Shown: piece by piece, positions 1-8,687 of the stretch
Layout of the letters: each line of letters starts with the position of its first letter
How positions within the stretch are numbered: the stretch's first letter is position 1
NCBI GenBank assembly: GCA_002457315.1
Contig: NTKI01000014.1
Coordinates: forward strand, 1 to 36,306
Direction of reading: 5' to 3'
DNA from: Rhodothermaeota bacterium MED-G19
Lineage (GTDB): Bacteria; Bacteroidota; Bacteroidia; Cytophagales; MED-G16
Length of the DNA: 36,306 bases
Notes under the pieces: generated by a model
The model's database searches: none
Seen by the model: only the letters and a program-made list of their open reading frames with translations
Told to the model about the DNA's origin: nothing
Position numbers and translations under genes: made by a program

Positions 1-1723
1 CAAAAGGTAATGTTGAATTTATCATTTCTTGTACTTGATCTTCAGGTAATGAATTAACAACTCCCTGCTGACTTATTGAACCTTTCTCACCATCAAACAC
101 CATCTTCATCATAGTGTTACCCATCATCATCATCATTGTAACTTGTTTATTTGGTTTTGATTGAATACTAACCATCTGAAGTTTCATTCCTTGAACCTCC
201 GCCTCGGCCAACATACTGACTGCATTAACCTCACTGATTTTATCTCTCCCTCCAATAGCATCAATATAACTATTAATTACTGACTCCTTTGTTATTCCAG
301 TGGGAGTTGAGAAATCTGGTTTTGATGTGAGGTCACCATTTTTATCGTAGTAGTTAATATCGTATGGTAATTTTTCGAGAGAAGATATTACATCTACCCC
401 TTTACCAACTACAACAATTCTTATTTGATCTTTCTTAAAGTATTTATCTGATACTCTTTTAATATCGTCAATAGTTACCTTCTGAAAATTTTCTAAGTAC
501 GTTTCATAATAATTTTCTGGTAAATTAAACTTGTCAATATTTCTGGCAAAATTAGCAATGGTAGAAGGCTGCTCAGTTGACATTATAAAATTCCCAACGA
601 ATTTTTCTTTAACAGAAGCTAACTTCTCTTCCGTAACATTTTGATTAGTCATAATGTCTAATTCTTTTATCATCTCAACAATTGAGCTATCTGTAACTTC
701 ATTTCTAACACTAGTTGAAGCATTAAATCTCCCAACATATCTGCTAGTTTCAACTCCTGAATAAGCACCATAGGTAAATCCTTTATCCTCCCTAAGGTTT
801 AAATATAACTTACCACCAGAACCTCCATAAATTTGATTTGCCAGTCTCAATGCAAAATAGTCTGGATGTGACATTGAAATATTGATAATATTCCCAATGG
901 ATATTTCTGACTGAACTGCATTAGACATATCAATAAAGTTAATTTCTGGAACATTTAAGTTATTAACTAATGGCATCTTATAATTTGGCAGTTTTCCTTT
1001 TTTCCATTTCCCAAAAAGATTCTCAACAAGTGATTTTACTTCCTCAAAAACAACATCTCCAACAATTGTTAAATACGCGTTATTTGGTTTAGCAAAAGTC
1101 TTATAATATTTCTTAGCATCATTTAAAGTAATGTTACCAACTGTCTCAAGGTTAGCAAATTCTCCAAAAGGATGATTTGATCCAAAAAACAACTTGCCAT
1201 TGACCTGATTTGCAATATCTGGAACACTTTTCTGAGATGCCTTAATTCCATCAATTAGAATATTTTTCTCTTTGTCAAAATCCTCATCAGAAAAAACAGG
1301 ATTAATTAAACCATCAGACATCATTTCAAGTACTCTAGGAAAATATCGTTTAAGAGAAGAAGCATAACCTCCTCCAGCTGACAATGAAAGAGATGCTCCC
1401 ATATAATCAATTTCTTCGTTATATCCATCTTTAGACTGGTTAGTAGTACCATTACCCATTAAAGAACTTACTAAGCTTGATACCCCTTTAATTTCTCCCT
1501 CAAAATCAGGGTAGTTATCTATATCAAGATTAGCATATGCCCTAGGTAACTTTGAGTTTTCAACAATAATAACCTTTAATCCATTTTTAAGTGTAAAGGT
1601 TTTGGGTTTACCCAAATTTATTACAGGTGGCGGACCAGATTTTGGTGGTTGACTTCTGTCTACTTGAGCAGAAATCTCAATTGAAAGAAATAATAATATT
1701 ATTATCGGAATTATCTTTTTCAT
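1..1723 (-). CDS. M16 family peptidase, non-catalytic partner subunit (3' end outside window)
   Basis: Periplasmic or outer-membrane-associated half of a two-subunit M16B peptidase. It starts at the ATG at 1723 with a signal peptide (MKKIIPIIILLFLSIEISAQ). About 574 codons are visible and the stop lies beyond the left edge. The N-terminal half has the M16 fold, but where the zinc motif HxxEH should be it reads GASLSLSAGGG, so this subunit cannot bind zinc there. It keeps the C-terminal M16 signature (GGKLYLNLREDKGFTYGAYS) that supplies substrate-binding residues, with Lys in place of the usual Arg. After about residue 480 comes an extra domain common in Bacteroidota M16 partners, with a methionine-rich stretch near residues 530-541 including five consecutive Met. 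It lies 16 bp downstream of the catalytic subunit, so the two are probably cotranscribed and form a heterodimer. Family assignment is confident; the substrate is unknown. Confidence 0.88.
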   Translation of the reverse strand, partial: MKKIIPIIILLFLSIEISAQVDRSQPPKSGPPPVINLGKPKTFTLKNGLKVIIVENSKLPRAYANLDIDNYPDFEGEIKGVSSLVSSLMGNGTTNQSKDGYNEEIDYMGASLSLSAGGGYASSLKRYFPRVLEMMSDGLINPVFSDEDFDKEKNILIDGIKASQKSVPDIANQVNGKLFFGSNHPFGEFANLETVGNITLNDAKKYYKTFAKPNNAYLTIVGDVVFEEVKSLVENLFGKWKKGKLPNYKMPLVNNLNVPEINFIDMSNAVQSEISIGNIINISMSHPDYFALRLANQIYGGSGGKLYLNLREDKGFTYGAYSGVETSRYVGRFNASTSVRNEVTDSSIVEMIKELDIMTNQNVTEEKLASVKEKFVGNFIMSTEQPSTIANFARNIDKFNLPENYYETYLENFQKVTIDDIKRVSDKYFKKDQIRIVVVGKGVDVISSLEKLPYDINYYDKNGDLTSKPDFSTPTGITKESVINSYIDAIGGRDKISEVNAVSMLAEAEVQGMKLQMVSIQSKPNKQVTMMMMMGNTMMKMVFDGEKGSISQQGVVNSLPEDQVQEMINSTLPF

Positions 1724-1739
1724 TTTATTAAAATTTTAA

Positions 1740-3050
1740 TTATTCAGATCTCTCAGGTAAATAATCTATCAATACCCTGTTATCCTTATTTAAATATTTA
1801 TTGGCAACTTCTCTTATCTCCTCTCTTGTGATAGACTTATAAATGTTTATTGTAGTATTTATAAGATCAGTATCTCCATATAACATATAATTTCTAGCTA
1901 ATGAATTTGCTATCCCAGCCATTGAGGAATTAGAGTTAACAAAATTATTTTCAAAAATATTCTGAAGTTTCTCGTACTCTCTTTCGCTAATTAATTCACT
2001 CTTAAGTTTTTCTATCTCTTCATCAATATTATCATATAATGTAGGTAGTTTATTATCCCCTACAGGAAGTGATAATATCACATATGCACCGTAATCTTCA
2101 AGAGATAAATTCACTGCCTGAACTTGAAGAGATATTTTTTTATCATCTACCATTTTCTTATAAAGCCTTGAACTTTTACCTCCACTTAATATTGATGAAA
2201 TCATATCAAGAATATAAGCATCTCTATCTTTCATTGATGGTGTCCTATATGATACAAGCCCCATAGGTATTTGTATATTTGGGTCATTAAAAGATCTCTT
2301 CTGTTCACCATTTAAAGGATCTTCCTTAATATTGACCCTTGGCACATCATTACCTCGTGGAATAGGTCCGAAATAATCTTTTATTTTTCTCTTTATATCA
2401 TCCATTTCAAAATTACCTGCAACTACTAGGACTGCATTATTTGGAACGTAGAACTTTTCCTTAAATTCTAAAAACTCTTCCAAGGTAGCCGCATCTAAAT
2501 GATCCATTGAACCTATAGTAGTCCACCTATAAGGATGCTTTACAAATAAACCCTGTACAATCTGCTCTAAAAGTTGTCCGTATGGAGTATTATCAACTCT
2601 CAATCTTTTCTCTTCTTTTACAACCTCATTTTGCGTATCTACACCAATCTGATTAATTACGGGATGCAATAATCTTTCTGATTCTATCCATAAACCTAAT
2701 TCTAATTTATTAGAAGGTAATAGTTCATAATAATATGTTCGATCTTGTGTTGTATTTGCATTGTAAGATCCCCCATTTCTTTCTATAATTTTGTCCATTT
2801 CACCCCTAGGAATATTTTTAGTTCCTTCAAAAAGTAAATGTTCAAAGAAGTGAGCAAATCCTGTTCTTTTAGGGTCTTCATCCTTAGCTCCAACATGATA
2901 CATTATAGAAGTAATAGCTATTGGGACTGTATTATCTTGATGTAAAATAACATGCATTCCATTTTCAAGATCATACTCTTCAAAATCTACATTTTGAGAG
3001 AAAGAACTTAATGGAATTAAAGTTAGAATTAGTACAAATATCTTTTTCAT
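1740..3050 (-). CDS. M16 family zinc metallopeptidase, catalytic subunit
   Basis: Zinc-dependent processing peptidase of the pitrilysin/M16B family, 436 aa, with a signal peptide (MKKIFVLILTLIPLSSFSQ). I place the start at the ATG at 3050. A TTG five codons upstream (3065) is also open but would put extra residues before a normal signal peptide. The inverted zinc motif HFFEH is at residues 67-71, and the downstream Glu ligand is in NEVVKEEK near residue 146. The C-terminal half carries the substrate-side motif GGKSSRLYKKM. The non-catalytic partner follows after 16 bp, which is the usual Bacteroidota arrangement. It probably clears peptides or processes envelope proteins; the true substrate cannot be told from sequence. 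A short inverted repeat lies about 27 bp upstream of the start. Confidence 0.9.
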   Translation of the reverse strand: MKKIFVLILTLIPLSSFSQNVDFEEYDLENGMHVILHQDNTVPIAITSIMYHVGAKDEDPKRTGFAHFFEHLLFEGTKNIPRGEMDKIIERNGGSYNANTTQDRTYYYELLPSNKLELGLWIESERLLHPVINQIGVDTQNEVVKEEKRLRVDNTPYGQLLEQIVQGLFVKHPYRWTTIGSMDHLDAATLEEFLEFKEKFYVPNNAVLVVAGNFEMDDIKRKIKDYFGPIPRGNDVPRVNIKEDPLNGEQKRSFNDPNIQIPMGLVSYRTPSMKDRDAYILDMISSILSGGKSSRLYKKMVDDKKISLQVQAVNLSLEDYGAYVILSLPVGDNKLPTLYDNIDEEIEKLKSELISEREYEKLQNIFENNFVNSNSSMAGIANSLARNYMLYGDTDLINTTINIYKSITREEIREVANKYLNKDNRVLIDYLPERSE

Positions 3051-3076
3051 ATTAAGTAGTTTCAATTTTTGAATTT

Positions 3077-3093
3077 AATTCGGACTACGAATT
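3077..3093. promoter_or_regulatory. 17-bp inverted repeat upstream of the M16 operon
   Basis: AATTCG GACTA CGAATT forms perfect 6-bp arms around a 5-bp spacer, 27 bp upstream of the ATG of the M16 catalytic gene. There is no T-run after it, so it is not an intrinsic terminator. It could be an operator or a 5' UTR hairpin. In AT-rich DNA short palindromes also occur by chance. Confidence 0.3.
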
Positions 3094-3166
3094 TAGATAA
3101 ATTTTATTAATCCCACCTGATCAAGTATGAAGACTATTATTATAATTTCAAAAAAAAAATAAAATT

Positions 3167-3424
3167 TCATAAAAACAGGTAGATAATTAAAATGATTAAA
3201 TAAATAATCAGATACATTCTATATTTATTTCTAGATTTTATATAATCTTTATCTGAAGGATAAATATTTGAAATTAAACCAATTATCTCTTTTGTGAATA
3301 AAGGTTTAATATTAATTTTCCAATCGTCAGTTTTATAAACTATTTTTCTAAATTTACTTCTAAAATAAGTACTTGGAAGACCCCAAATTAATAATAGAAT
3401 GAAAAAAAAATTCTTATCAAACAT
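3167..3424 (-). CDS. Small membrane protein of unknown function
   Basis: 85-residue protein with a hydrophobic segment at residues 5-17 and a second, stronger one at the extreme C-terminus (MYLIIYLIILIIYLFL). A basic, polar stretch of about 50 residues lies between them. I do not recognise the family. The ATG at 3424 overlaps the start region of the lipoprotein gene on the other strand, so the two starts are nested. Composition is that of a plausible small inner-membrane protein, but a spurious frame in AT-rich sequence cannot be excluded. Confidence 0.45.
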   Translation of the reverse strand: MFDKNFFFILLLIWGLPSTYFRSKFRKIVYKTDDWKINIKPLFTKEIIGLISNIYPSDKDYIKSRNKYRMYLIIYLIILIIYLFL

Positions 3425-3740
3425 GTTAAATATTAAAAACTTAATAGCTATTGTACTCTTTTTAGGTATAAATAGTTGTAGTTCAAATAAAAAAAATGAA
3501 ACAGAATGTTATTATAGTCACCCAAGAAATTGTGAAGACTTTATTTCAAAAGTAGTTTATGAGAAAGGAAGTATCCTACCAGCTGATGGAATTGTTGTCC
3601 TTAAGAATTGGACATACTTTTTAACTTATTTTGATAATAACACTAATCAAATAGAAGAAAAATATATTAAGATGAATTGTAACTGTGAATTAATATATTT
3701 TGGTGATGACAACCCTATTGTCAGTAACTCATTAAATTAA
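3399..3740 (+). CDS. Small predicted lipoprotein
   Basis: 113 aa with an N-terminal lipoprotein signal: a basic start, a hydrophobic core (LIAIVLFLGI) and a lipobox ending INSC, so Cys27 would be lipidated. A second ATG at 3423 (Met9) would give a 105-aa form with a more typical signal length (Cys19). I kept the upstream MKKK start, but either is possible. The mature part has four further Cys (CYY, NC, NCNC), hinting at disulfides in the periplasm. Family not recognised. Its start region overlaps the divergent 85-residue gene. It probably begins a short plus-strand group with the two genes downstream. Confidence 0.65.
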   Translation: MKKKFLSNMLNIKNLIAIVLFLGINSCSSNKKNETECYYSHPRNCEDFISKVVYEKGSILPADGIVVLKNWTYFLTYFDNNTNQIEEKYIKMNCNCELIYFGDDNPIVSNSLN

Positions 3741-3771
3741 ACCTATACTTATTTCCTCCGTATGAGGGAGT

Positions 3772-3930
3772 ATGTTTGGTTTATTTAAATCTAAAAAGGA
3801 AAAACTTTTAGGAAAGTATAATAGATTATTAAAAGAATCATATGAGCTCTCTAGTATCAGCAGAAAAGATAGTGATTCTAAGTTAGCAGAAGCAAATAAA
3901 ATTCTTTCAGAAATTGAAAATCTTGACTAA
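3772..3930 (+). CDS. Lacal_2735-like mini-protein
   Basis: 52 aa, too short for usual ORF cut-offs: starts MFGLFKSKKEKLLGKYNRLL and ends LAEANKILSEIENLD. The MFGLFK opening, the KEKLxxKYxxLLKE helix and the closing EAxxILxEIE helix match my memory of a small Bacteroidota family named after Lacal_2735. It is almost entirely charged amphipathic helix, so probably a cytosolic helical hairpin. No function is known to me. It lies 31 bp after the lipoprotein stop, with the purine-rich GAGGGAG immediately before the ATG, and 3 bp before the next gene. Confidence 0.75.
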   Translation: MFGLFKSKKEKLLGKYNRLLKESYELSSISRKDSDSKLAEANKILSEIENLD

Positions 3931-3933
3931 TCA

Positions 3934-4443
3934 ATGGATTTTTCTCCTAACCTATCGCCAAAAGAAATAATAAGATTAGGTTCTTTTGGAGGAATCTATT
4001 TCTATGATGAAGGAGGCAGAATCGATATAAACCATAAAGAATTTCCTTCTGAATGGTTTGATGGGTTAGATAAGTCTTTTTACATATCAAAAAAGTATGA
4101 CAGAGAAATTAATTTTTTTAAGATCAAATCAGGTCTAAGCCAGAGAGAGTGGGAGAAAAAAGGATGGATTAATAGGCAAGATCCTCGTGGATGGTTTCAG
4201 TGGTATTGCAGATATTACCTAGGAAGAAGGACTGATGATGACAAAAGACAAATTCAGAGATGGAACAATTTTTGTGGTCTTAAAGGGAGATGGAGAAATT
4301 ATATCTACTCTAAAATATACAATAGAGGTACATCTACAGATGATATGTCATTCTCTCTGGCTGTGAGACAGTCTCTCTTACATTGGGGCTATATGGTAAA
4401 CAAAGCAGATTTCGATATGTGGAAAGAACATAGTGGTTTCTAA
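3934..4443 (+). CDS. Conserved protein of unknown function (WFQWYCRYYLGRR family)
   Basis: 169 aa, soluble, no signal peptide. Aromatic and charged residues are packed densely: GIYFYDEGGR, FPSEWFDGLDKSFYISKKYD, then DPRGWFQWYCRYYLGRR (about residues 83-99), RQIQRWNNFCGLKGRWRNY and a C-terminal VRQSLLHWGYMV. I recall similar proteins with the same 'DPRGWFQWYCR' core in fungi and various bacteria, none with a known function. The Trp/Arg-rich pattern suggests binding of a phosphate-rich or aromatic ligand, but this is inference. It sits 3 bp after the Lacal_2735-like gene, so the two are probably cotranslated. Its stop overlaps the stop of the convergent barrel gene by 4 bp. Confidence 0.8.
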   Translation: MDFSPNLSPKEIIRLGSFGGIYFYDEGGRIDINHKEFPSEWFDGLDKSFYISKKYDREINFFKIKSGLSQREWEKKGWINRQDPRGWFQWYCRYYLGRRTDDDKRQIQRWNNFCGLKGRWRNYIYSKIYNRGTSTDDMSFSLAVRQSLLHWGYMVNKADFDMWKEHSGF

Positions 4444-5585
4444 AAACTGTATTTTATTTGTAGGAAATAGCCTTGAACTATATTTTTAAAATCCCCATAA
4501 TTATCTAAATAAAAAAGTTGTCCAATAATGCCAGCGTCAATTCTAGAATTAATATCATAATTTATACTTGGTGAAATGTATAATAATTTTATTCCTTGAC
4601 CATATAAAATGCTAAGAGATACATTAACTGGAGGAGATACTGGTTTTGTAACTTGAATTAAATAGGAATGTTTTGAGGGCATTAAATTTTTAGGAGATAA
4701 TACATTATCGTTAATATTTACTAAACTTAAAAAATTAGATTCAGTAAATCCATTTGAATTATATAGATATGATCCTAAAAAATAAAAACCATTTTTAAGT
4801 GAATAATCTAAAGAAGATGAGAAACTCAAAGAATTCTTATACTTATTTTTATCTATGAAATAAGATAACTCTCCTTTAAATCCAGCATTTTTAATATTTC
4901 CAGCCCAACCTCCTCCTATAACTATATCATCAAAATAATTAGCGGCTAAAAATTGAAAATCATATCCAAAAGAGTTGATTCTATACATACCTGCAATTAC
5001 GCTCCCATTTCTTTTGCTTGGCATATAAACTAATTCAAAACTAGAGAGATTATCTCCAGTATATAAGAATCTTATAATATCAGATCCTGGTCTTTCTATA
5101 TAATCAAAATCAATAAAATTATAAGCATTAAAAAGATCATTATTATTCCAAATAGTATTTACTCCCCAATTAACTCTTTGTCTTCCAATACTAAATTCTA
5201 TTTTTTCTTTCTGATATTTCAACCAAAACCTATCAACCATTGAGTTAATGACAAAATTTGACTCCCTTACTGTATAAAAAGCCATATTTACTAAACCATC
5301 ATCTCCCTGAATTGTAGGGACATCTCCAAAATAAATTCTATTTCTTACCTCTAAACCTAAAGATAAATTATCACCATAATAACCTCTCATATTTAACCTA
5401 TTGTGAATCAGATGATTAGTTTCTTTATCAAAAAAACTATAATCCATGTATGATGGTAGATATTTAACATACCCATTTAAAGTAAATGATGTCTTAGATG
5501 ACTGAGATATTGTGTCAAATGAAATTAATAACAATAATAGAAACGAAATAAAACTATTTTTTCTTATCGCTGACAATCTTTCCAT
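4440..5585 (-). CDS. Outer-membrane beta-barrel protein of an ABC lipid-transport operon
   Basis: 381 aa. A signal peptide is followed by a porin-like barrel: alternating hydrophobic/polar strands, the FSIGRQRVNWGVNTIW segment (residues about 137-152) typical of DUF1302/alginate-type porins, many aromatic girdle residues, and a terminal Phe (QIKYSF), the outer-membrane insertion signal. It is the last gene of the operon whose earlier genes encode a LolA-like carrier, two permeases and an ATPase. The start overlaps the ATPase end by 32 bp, implying translational coupling. Inference: it is the outer-membrane end of the same transport route rather than a general porin. It lacks a TonB plug. The exact family could not be named with certainty. 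Confidence 0.78.
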   Translation of the reverse strand: MERLSAIRKNSFISFLLLLLISFDTISQSSKTSFTLNGYVKYLPSYMDYSFFDKETNHLIHNRLNMRGYYGDNLSLGLEVRNRIYFGDVPTIQGDDGLVNMAFYTVRESNFVINSMVDRFWLKYQKEKIEFSIGRQRVNWGVNTIWNNNDLFNAYNFIDFDYIERPGSDIIRFLYTGDNLSSFELVYMPSKRNGSVIAGMYRINSFGYDFQFLAANYFDDIVIGGGWAGNIKNAGFKGELSYFIDKNKYKNSLSFSSSLDYSLKNGFYFLGSYLYNSNGFTESNFLSLVNINDNVLSPKNLMPSKHSYLIQVTKPVSPPVNVSLSILYGQGIKLLYISPSINYDINSRIDAGIIGQLFYLDNYGDFKNIVQGYFLQIKYSF

Positions 5586-6231
5586 CTTCTAAAGTTATAA
5601 CTCTTCTAGCTCTATCAATAACTCTCTGATCATGAGTTGAAAAAATAAAAGTAATTTTTTCATTAACATTTAACTTACTCATTATATCAAGAAGATTTGA
5701 AGTTGAGGAAGTATCTAAATTTGCAGTGGGTTCATCTGCAAGAATAAATTTTGGTTTTGATGCCAGAGCCCTTGCCACAGCAACCCTTTGTTGTTGACCA
5801 CCTGAAAGTTCAGAAGGCCTTCTATCACTCATCTCATATAAACCAACTTGATTCAATAATTCATTAGTTCTCTCTACTCTATTCTTCTCGTGTATACCCT
5901 GCAATAACATTATCATCTCAATATTTTCTCTTGCAGATAATACTGGGATTAAGTTATATGCCTGAAAAACAAAACCAATATTTTTTAATCTGTATTGAAT
6001 GATATCATTGCCAGATAAGCTGGTTATATTCTCCCCAGAAATATACACATCACCAGATGTTGGTTTATCCAATCCACCTACACAATTTAAAAACGTTGTT
6101 TTACCTGAACCAGATGGACCTACTACTGAGGTGAATTCACCATCTTCAAATATGGAACTCACATCATTAACAGCTTTAACTTCAAATTTTCCTGGATTAT
6201 ATATTTTAGATAAGTTTTTTGTCTCAATCAT
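5554..6231 (-). CDS. ABC transporter ATP-binding protein, LolD/MacB type
   Basis: 225 aa, a complete nucleotide-binding domain of the family that drives LolCE- or MacB-like permeases from the cytosolic face. Walker A GPSGSGKTT is at 38-46, Q-loop Gln90, signature LSGGQ at 142-146, Walker B ILADE at 163-167, D-loop NLD at 171-173 and switch His200. The phrase NLIPVLSARENIEM is typical of the LolD/MacB branch. It lies 9 bp downstream of the second permease and overlaps the barrel gene. It is predicted to power mechanical extraction of a lipid or lipoprotein from the inner membrane, not classic solute import. Confidence 0.93.
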   Translation of the reverse strand: MIETKNLSKIYNPGKFEVKAVNDVSSIFEDGEFTSVVGPSGSGKTTFLNCVGGLDKPTSGDVYISGENITSLSGNDIIQYRLKNIGFVFQAYNLIPVLSARENIEMIMLLQGIHEKNRVERTNELLNQVGLYEMSDRRPSELSGGQQQRVAVARALASKPKFILADEPTANLDTSSTSNLLDIMSKLNVNEKITFIFSTHDQRVIDRARRVITLEDGKIVSDKKK

Positions 6232-6240
6232 AATTCAAAT

Positions 6241-7467
6241 TTAAATTGTTTTAGTTGCATCTACAGGATTAATTTTTAAAGCTCTTAAAGAAGGGAAAAT
6301 TGATGATATTATAGATATCATAAATACCATAATTGCAACTACTACATATTGTTCTTGAGGCACTTTAAAATAGAGTCTTGTGCCTACGCCAAAATTTTCT
6401 AGACCAGCCTCAACAATAGATAAGTCTATACCAACAACAGAGTAATATTCTACTATCAAATATGATAAGATCAGACCAAATGGTAAAGCAATCATAGAAA
6501 GAAAAGTAGTTTCAAAACATATCATCAAAAATATTTTATAACGATTCATTCCAATTGACATCAACATTCCTATCTCTTTTTTTCTTTCAAGAATTGCCAT
6601 CAGCATGGTATTAACTATACCAAATGATAACCCTATCAAAATAATCATCATAAAAATATATAGAACAGCTGCAAGCATCTCATTTGCGTAGGCTAGATCT
6701 TTTGATATGTCATCCCAAGCCTCTACAATATTATTAGGACTCAATAGTATTAAGTCTTTCTTGACACTATTTCTAAGTTCTATATCAGTTAGAAGGATTG
6801 GAATTTCATGTATTCCTGAAAACGATGGTAAATTTTTTGTTATACTTATATTCTTTACAAAAACATTTGACTCATCGTATCTTGAATTTCCAGACTTAAA
6901 TATTCCTTCAACCCTATATAATAATGAGGTCAATTCATTGAATTCATCTTGAAATGTAATTACAACTTTTGATTTTAAGTTTAAGTTTAACTTATCTGCT
7001 AATTTTTTTCCAACCAAGATTGTATTATCTCTCTTAGTATTAAAATATTCACCTTCAATTAGTTTCTCATGAGTATTTGTTACTTTTTTTTCGGTTTCTG
7101 GGGTCACACCCTTTATTTGGATTCCGTATGAACCATTTGAGTTAGATAACATACCATTTAGGATAATTCTCTTTGTGTAAGAGACTATTCTTTCGTCATC
7201 ATTGAGAGCATTTTCAATATTGTCAAGATTGTTTATCGTATGTTTAATATTATAATCTTCTCTAAATAAATTATTATGAATTTGTATGTGAGAAAGATAT
7301 GTTTCAACTGCATTATTCATCCTCTCCTCATTTAACCCATATGACATTGCTATCATAATTATTCCTCCAAGAATTCCAAAAACAACTGAGAGTATCACAA
7401 CCAAACTTCTAAGTTTACTCCTCCATACATTTCTCCAAGAAATTTTTAATAATGTTAGTATGTTCAT
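6241..7467 (-). CDS. ABC transporter permease, FtsX/MacB (LolC/E-like), second copy
   Basis: 408 aa with the four-helix MacB/FtsX topology. The N-terminal WRNVWRSKLRS motif precedes the first membrane helix (about 22-42). A large periplasmic domain follows (about 50-265), then three C-terminal helices (about 267-290, 312-335, 374-395) with the FtsX signature MLMAILERKKEIGMLMSIGM. Its start overlaps the previous permease stop by 4 bp, so the two are translationally coupled and probably heterodimerise like LolC and LolE. It ends INPVDATKTI, the usual PVxA close of the family. Confidence 0.92.
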   Translation of the reverse strand: MNILTLLKISWRNVWRSKLRSLVVILSVVFGILGGIIMIAMSYGLNEERMNNAVETYLSHIQIHNNLFREDYNIKHTINNLDNIENALNDDERIVSYTKRIILNGMLSNSNGSYGIQIKGVTPETEKKVTNTHEKLIEGEYFNTKRDNTILVGKKLADKLNLNLKSKVVITFQDEFNELTSLLYRVEGIFKSGNSRYDESNVFVKNISITKNLPSFSGIHEIPILLTDIELRNSVKKDLILLSPNNIVEAWDDISKDLAYANEMLAAVLYIFMMIILIGLSFGIVNTMLMAILERKKEIGMLMSIGMNRYKIFLMICFETTFLSMIALPFGLILSYLIVEYYSVVGIDLSIVEAGLENFGVGTRLYFKVPQEQYVVVAIMVFMISIISSIFPSLRALKINPVDATKTI

Positions 7468-8687
7468 GCTTTCATTGATTTTACAGGATCCAATTTCATA
7501 ATCTTAATTGCTGGATAAATAGAAATAATGAGAGAAAAAATAAAAATAACTAGAGCATGAGATAAGGGTATATCCCACGAAATTGACATAGGAGCTATTG
7601 GTGAAAACCCCATTTCCTCCATCATCATATCAGCTCCATCTCCCATCAAATTAGCCATATTAATTGGATTCAAATAATAATAGTAGCTGATAGGATAAGT
7701 AATTAATATTGCTATTACAACACCAATCATAGACAAGATAATTGTCTCAACTAAGATAATCCCAAATAGTCTCACCCTACTCATTCCTATTGAAATTAAT
7801 ACACCAAATTCATACTTTCTTTCTTCTGTCATCATCAGAACTGTTCCAAACATACCAAACACAACGATTACATATAAAATAAAAGCCATAATAAGACCTC
7901 CTGCACTGTCTGCAGTTATAGTTTGCTCAATTTCTGGAAGAGTTTGCTTCCACGTCATCACCTCAAAGTCATCCGAAAGAATTTGAGACAAATCATTTGC
8001 TATTTTCTCCTCATCATAATATTGTTTTTTATCAATAATTATATGTGTAGATATTTCGTCTGATGAGACATAATTTCTTGCTGTTTCCATATTCATAAAA
8101 ACACCTAACTTATTAAGGTCTGGGTTTTTAAGGTCTATAATTCCTTTGATTGGAAATTTTCCTGCTGCCATCATGCCCCTATACCCCTGGCCATATAAAA
8201 TTAAGGTATCGTTTTCAACTACGTCAAAATATTTTGCAATCCCTTTTCCGATTATGACTTCATCTTCACCTAAATCAAAAGAGCCCGACACCATTTTTTT
8301 ATTCCAATCTGTTATTTTTTGTTCCTCTTTAATATTAATACCATTAATAACTCCTCCTTTTGTCTTATCTCCCATAGATATTAGAGAGAAGGTTTGAAGT
8401 CTTTGCACAATATTATCAACACCCTCAACAGATTTTAAATCATCCATGAGATTTTGATCTACTACCATAGAGTTATCTAAACTTTGATTATCCCAGAAAC
8501 CATCAGCATGAATTTCAACATAACCAGCATAAGATTCTACAACTGTTTCAATTAACTTATCATAAAAGCCAAATTGGAGCGCTCTCATTAATACTATAAG
8601 TAAAAGGGCAGCAAAAATCGAGGAAATCGTAATTAAGCTTCTCTTCTTATTCCTATAAATATTCCTTAAAGCTATTTTTAGTATCAT
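7464..8687 (-). CDS. ABC transporter permease, FtsX/MacB (LolC/E-like), first copy
   Basis: 407 aa, same architecture as its downstream partner: LRNIYRNKKRSL before the first helix, a periplasmic domain of roughly 220 residues, then FtsX helices with MMTEERKYEFGVLISIGMSRVRLFG. Between helices 3 and 4 there is an unusual Met/acidic stretch (ANLMGDGADMMMEEMGF, about residues 343-359) on the periplasmic side. It overlaps the LolA-like gene by 4 bp and the next permease by 4 bp. The paired non-identical permeases favour an extraction system over a MacB homodimer exporter. Confidence 0.92.
   Translation of the reverse strand: MILKIALRNIYRNKKRSLITISSIFAALLLIVLMRALQFGFYDKLIETVVESYAGYVEIHADGFWDNQSLDNSMVVDQNLMDDLKSVEGVDNIVQRLQTFSLISMGDKTKGGVINGINIKEEQKITDWNKKMVSGSFDLGEDEVIIGKGIAKYFDVVENDTLILYGQGYRGMMAAGKFPIKGIIDLKNPDLNKLGVFMNMETARNYVSSDEISTHIIIDKKQYYDEEKIANDLSQILSDDFEVMTWKQTLPEIEQTITADSAGGLIMAFILYVIVVFGMFGTVLMMTEERKYEFGVLISIGMSRVRLFGIILVETIILSMIGVVIAILITYPISYYYYLNPINMANLMGDGADMMMEEMGFSPIAPMSISWDIPLSHALVIFIFSLIISIYPAIKIMKLDPVKSMKA

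Noticed and set aside
121-136. (CAT)n trinucleotide repeat
   Set aside because: It encodes the five-Met run in the M16 partner protein and is too short to treat as a separate repeat element.
3741-3771. CCTC..GAGG mini-hairpin between the lipoprotein and the mini-protein gene
   Set aside because: A 4-bp stem without a T-run is not a terminator; the purine-rich half more likely lies in the ribosome-binding region.
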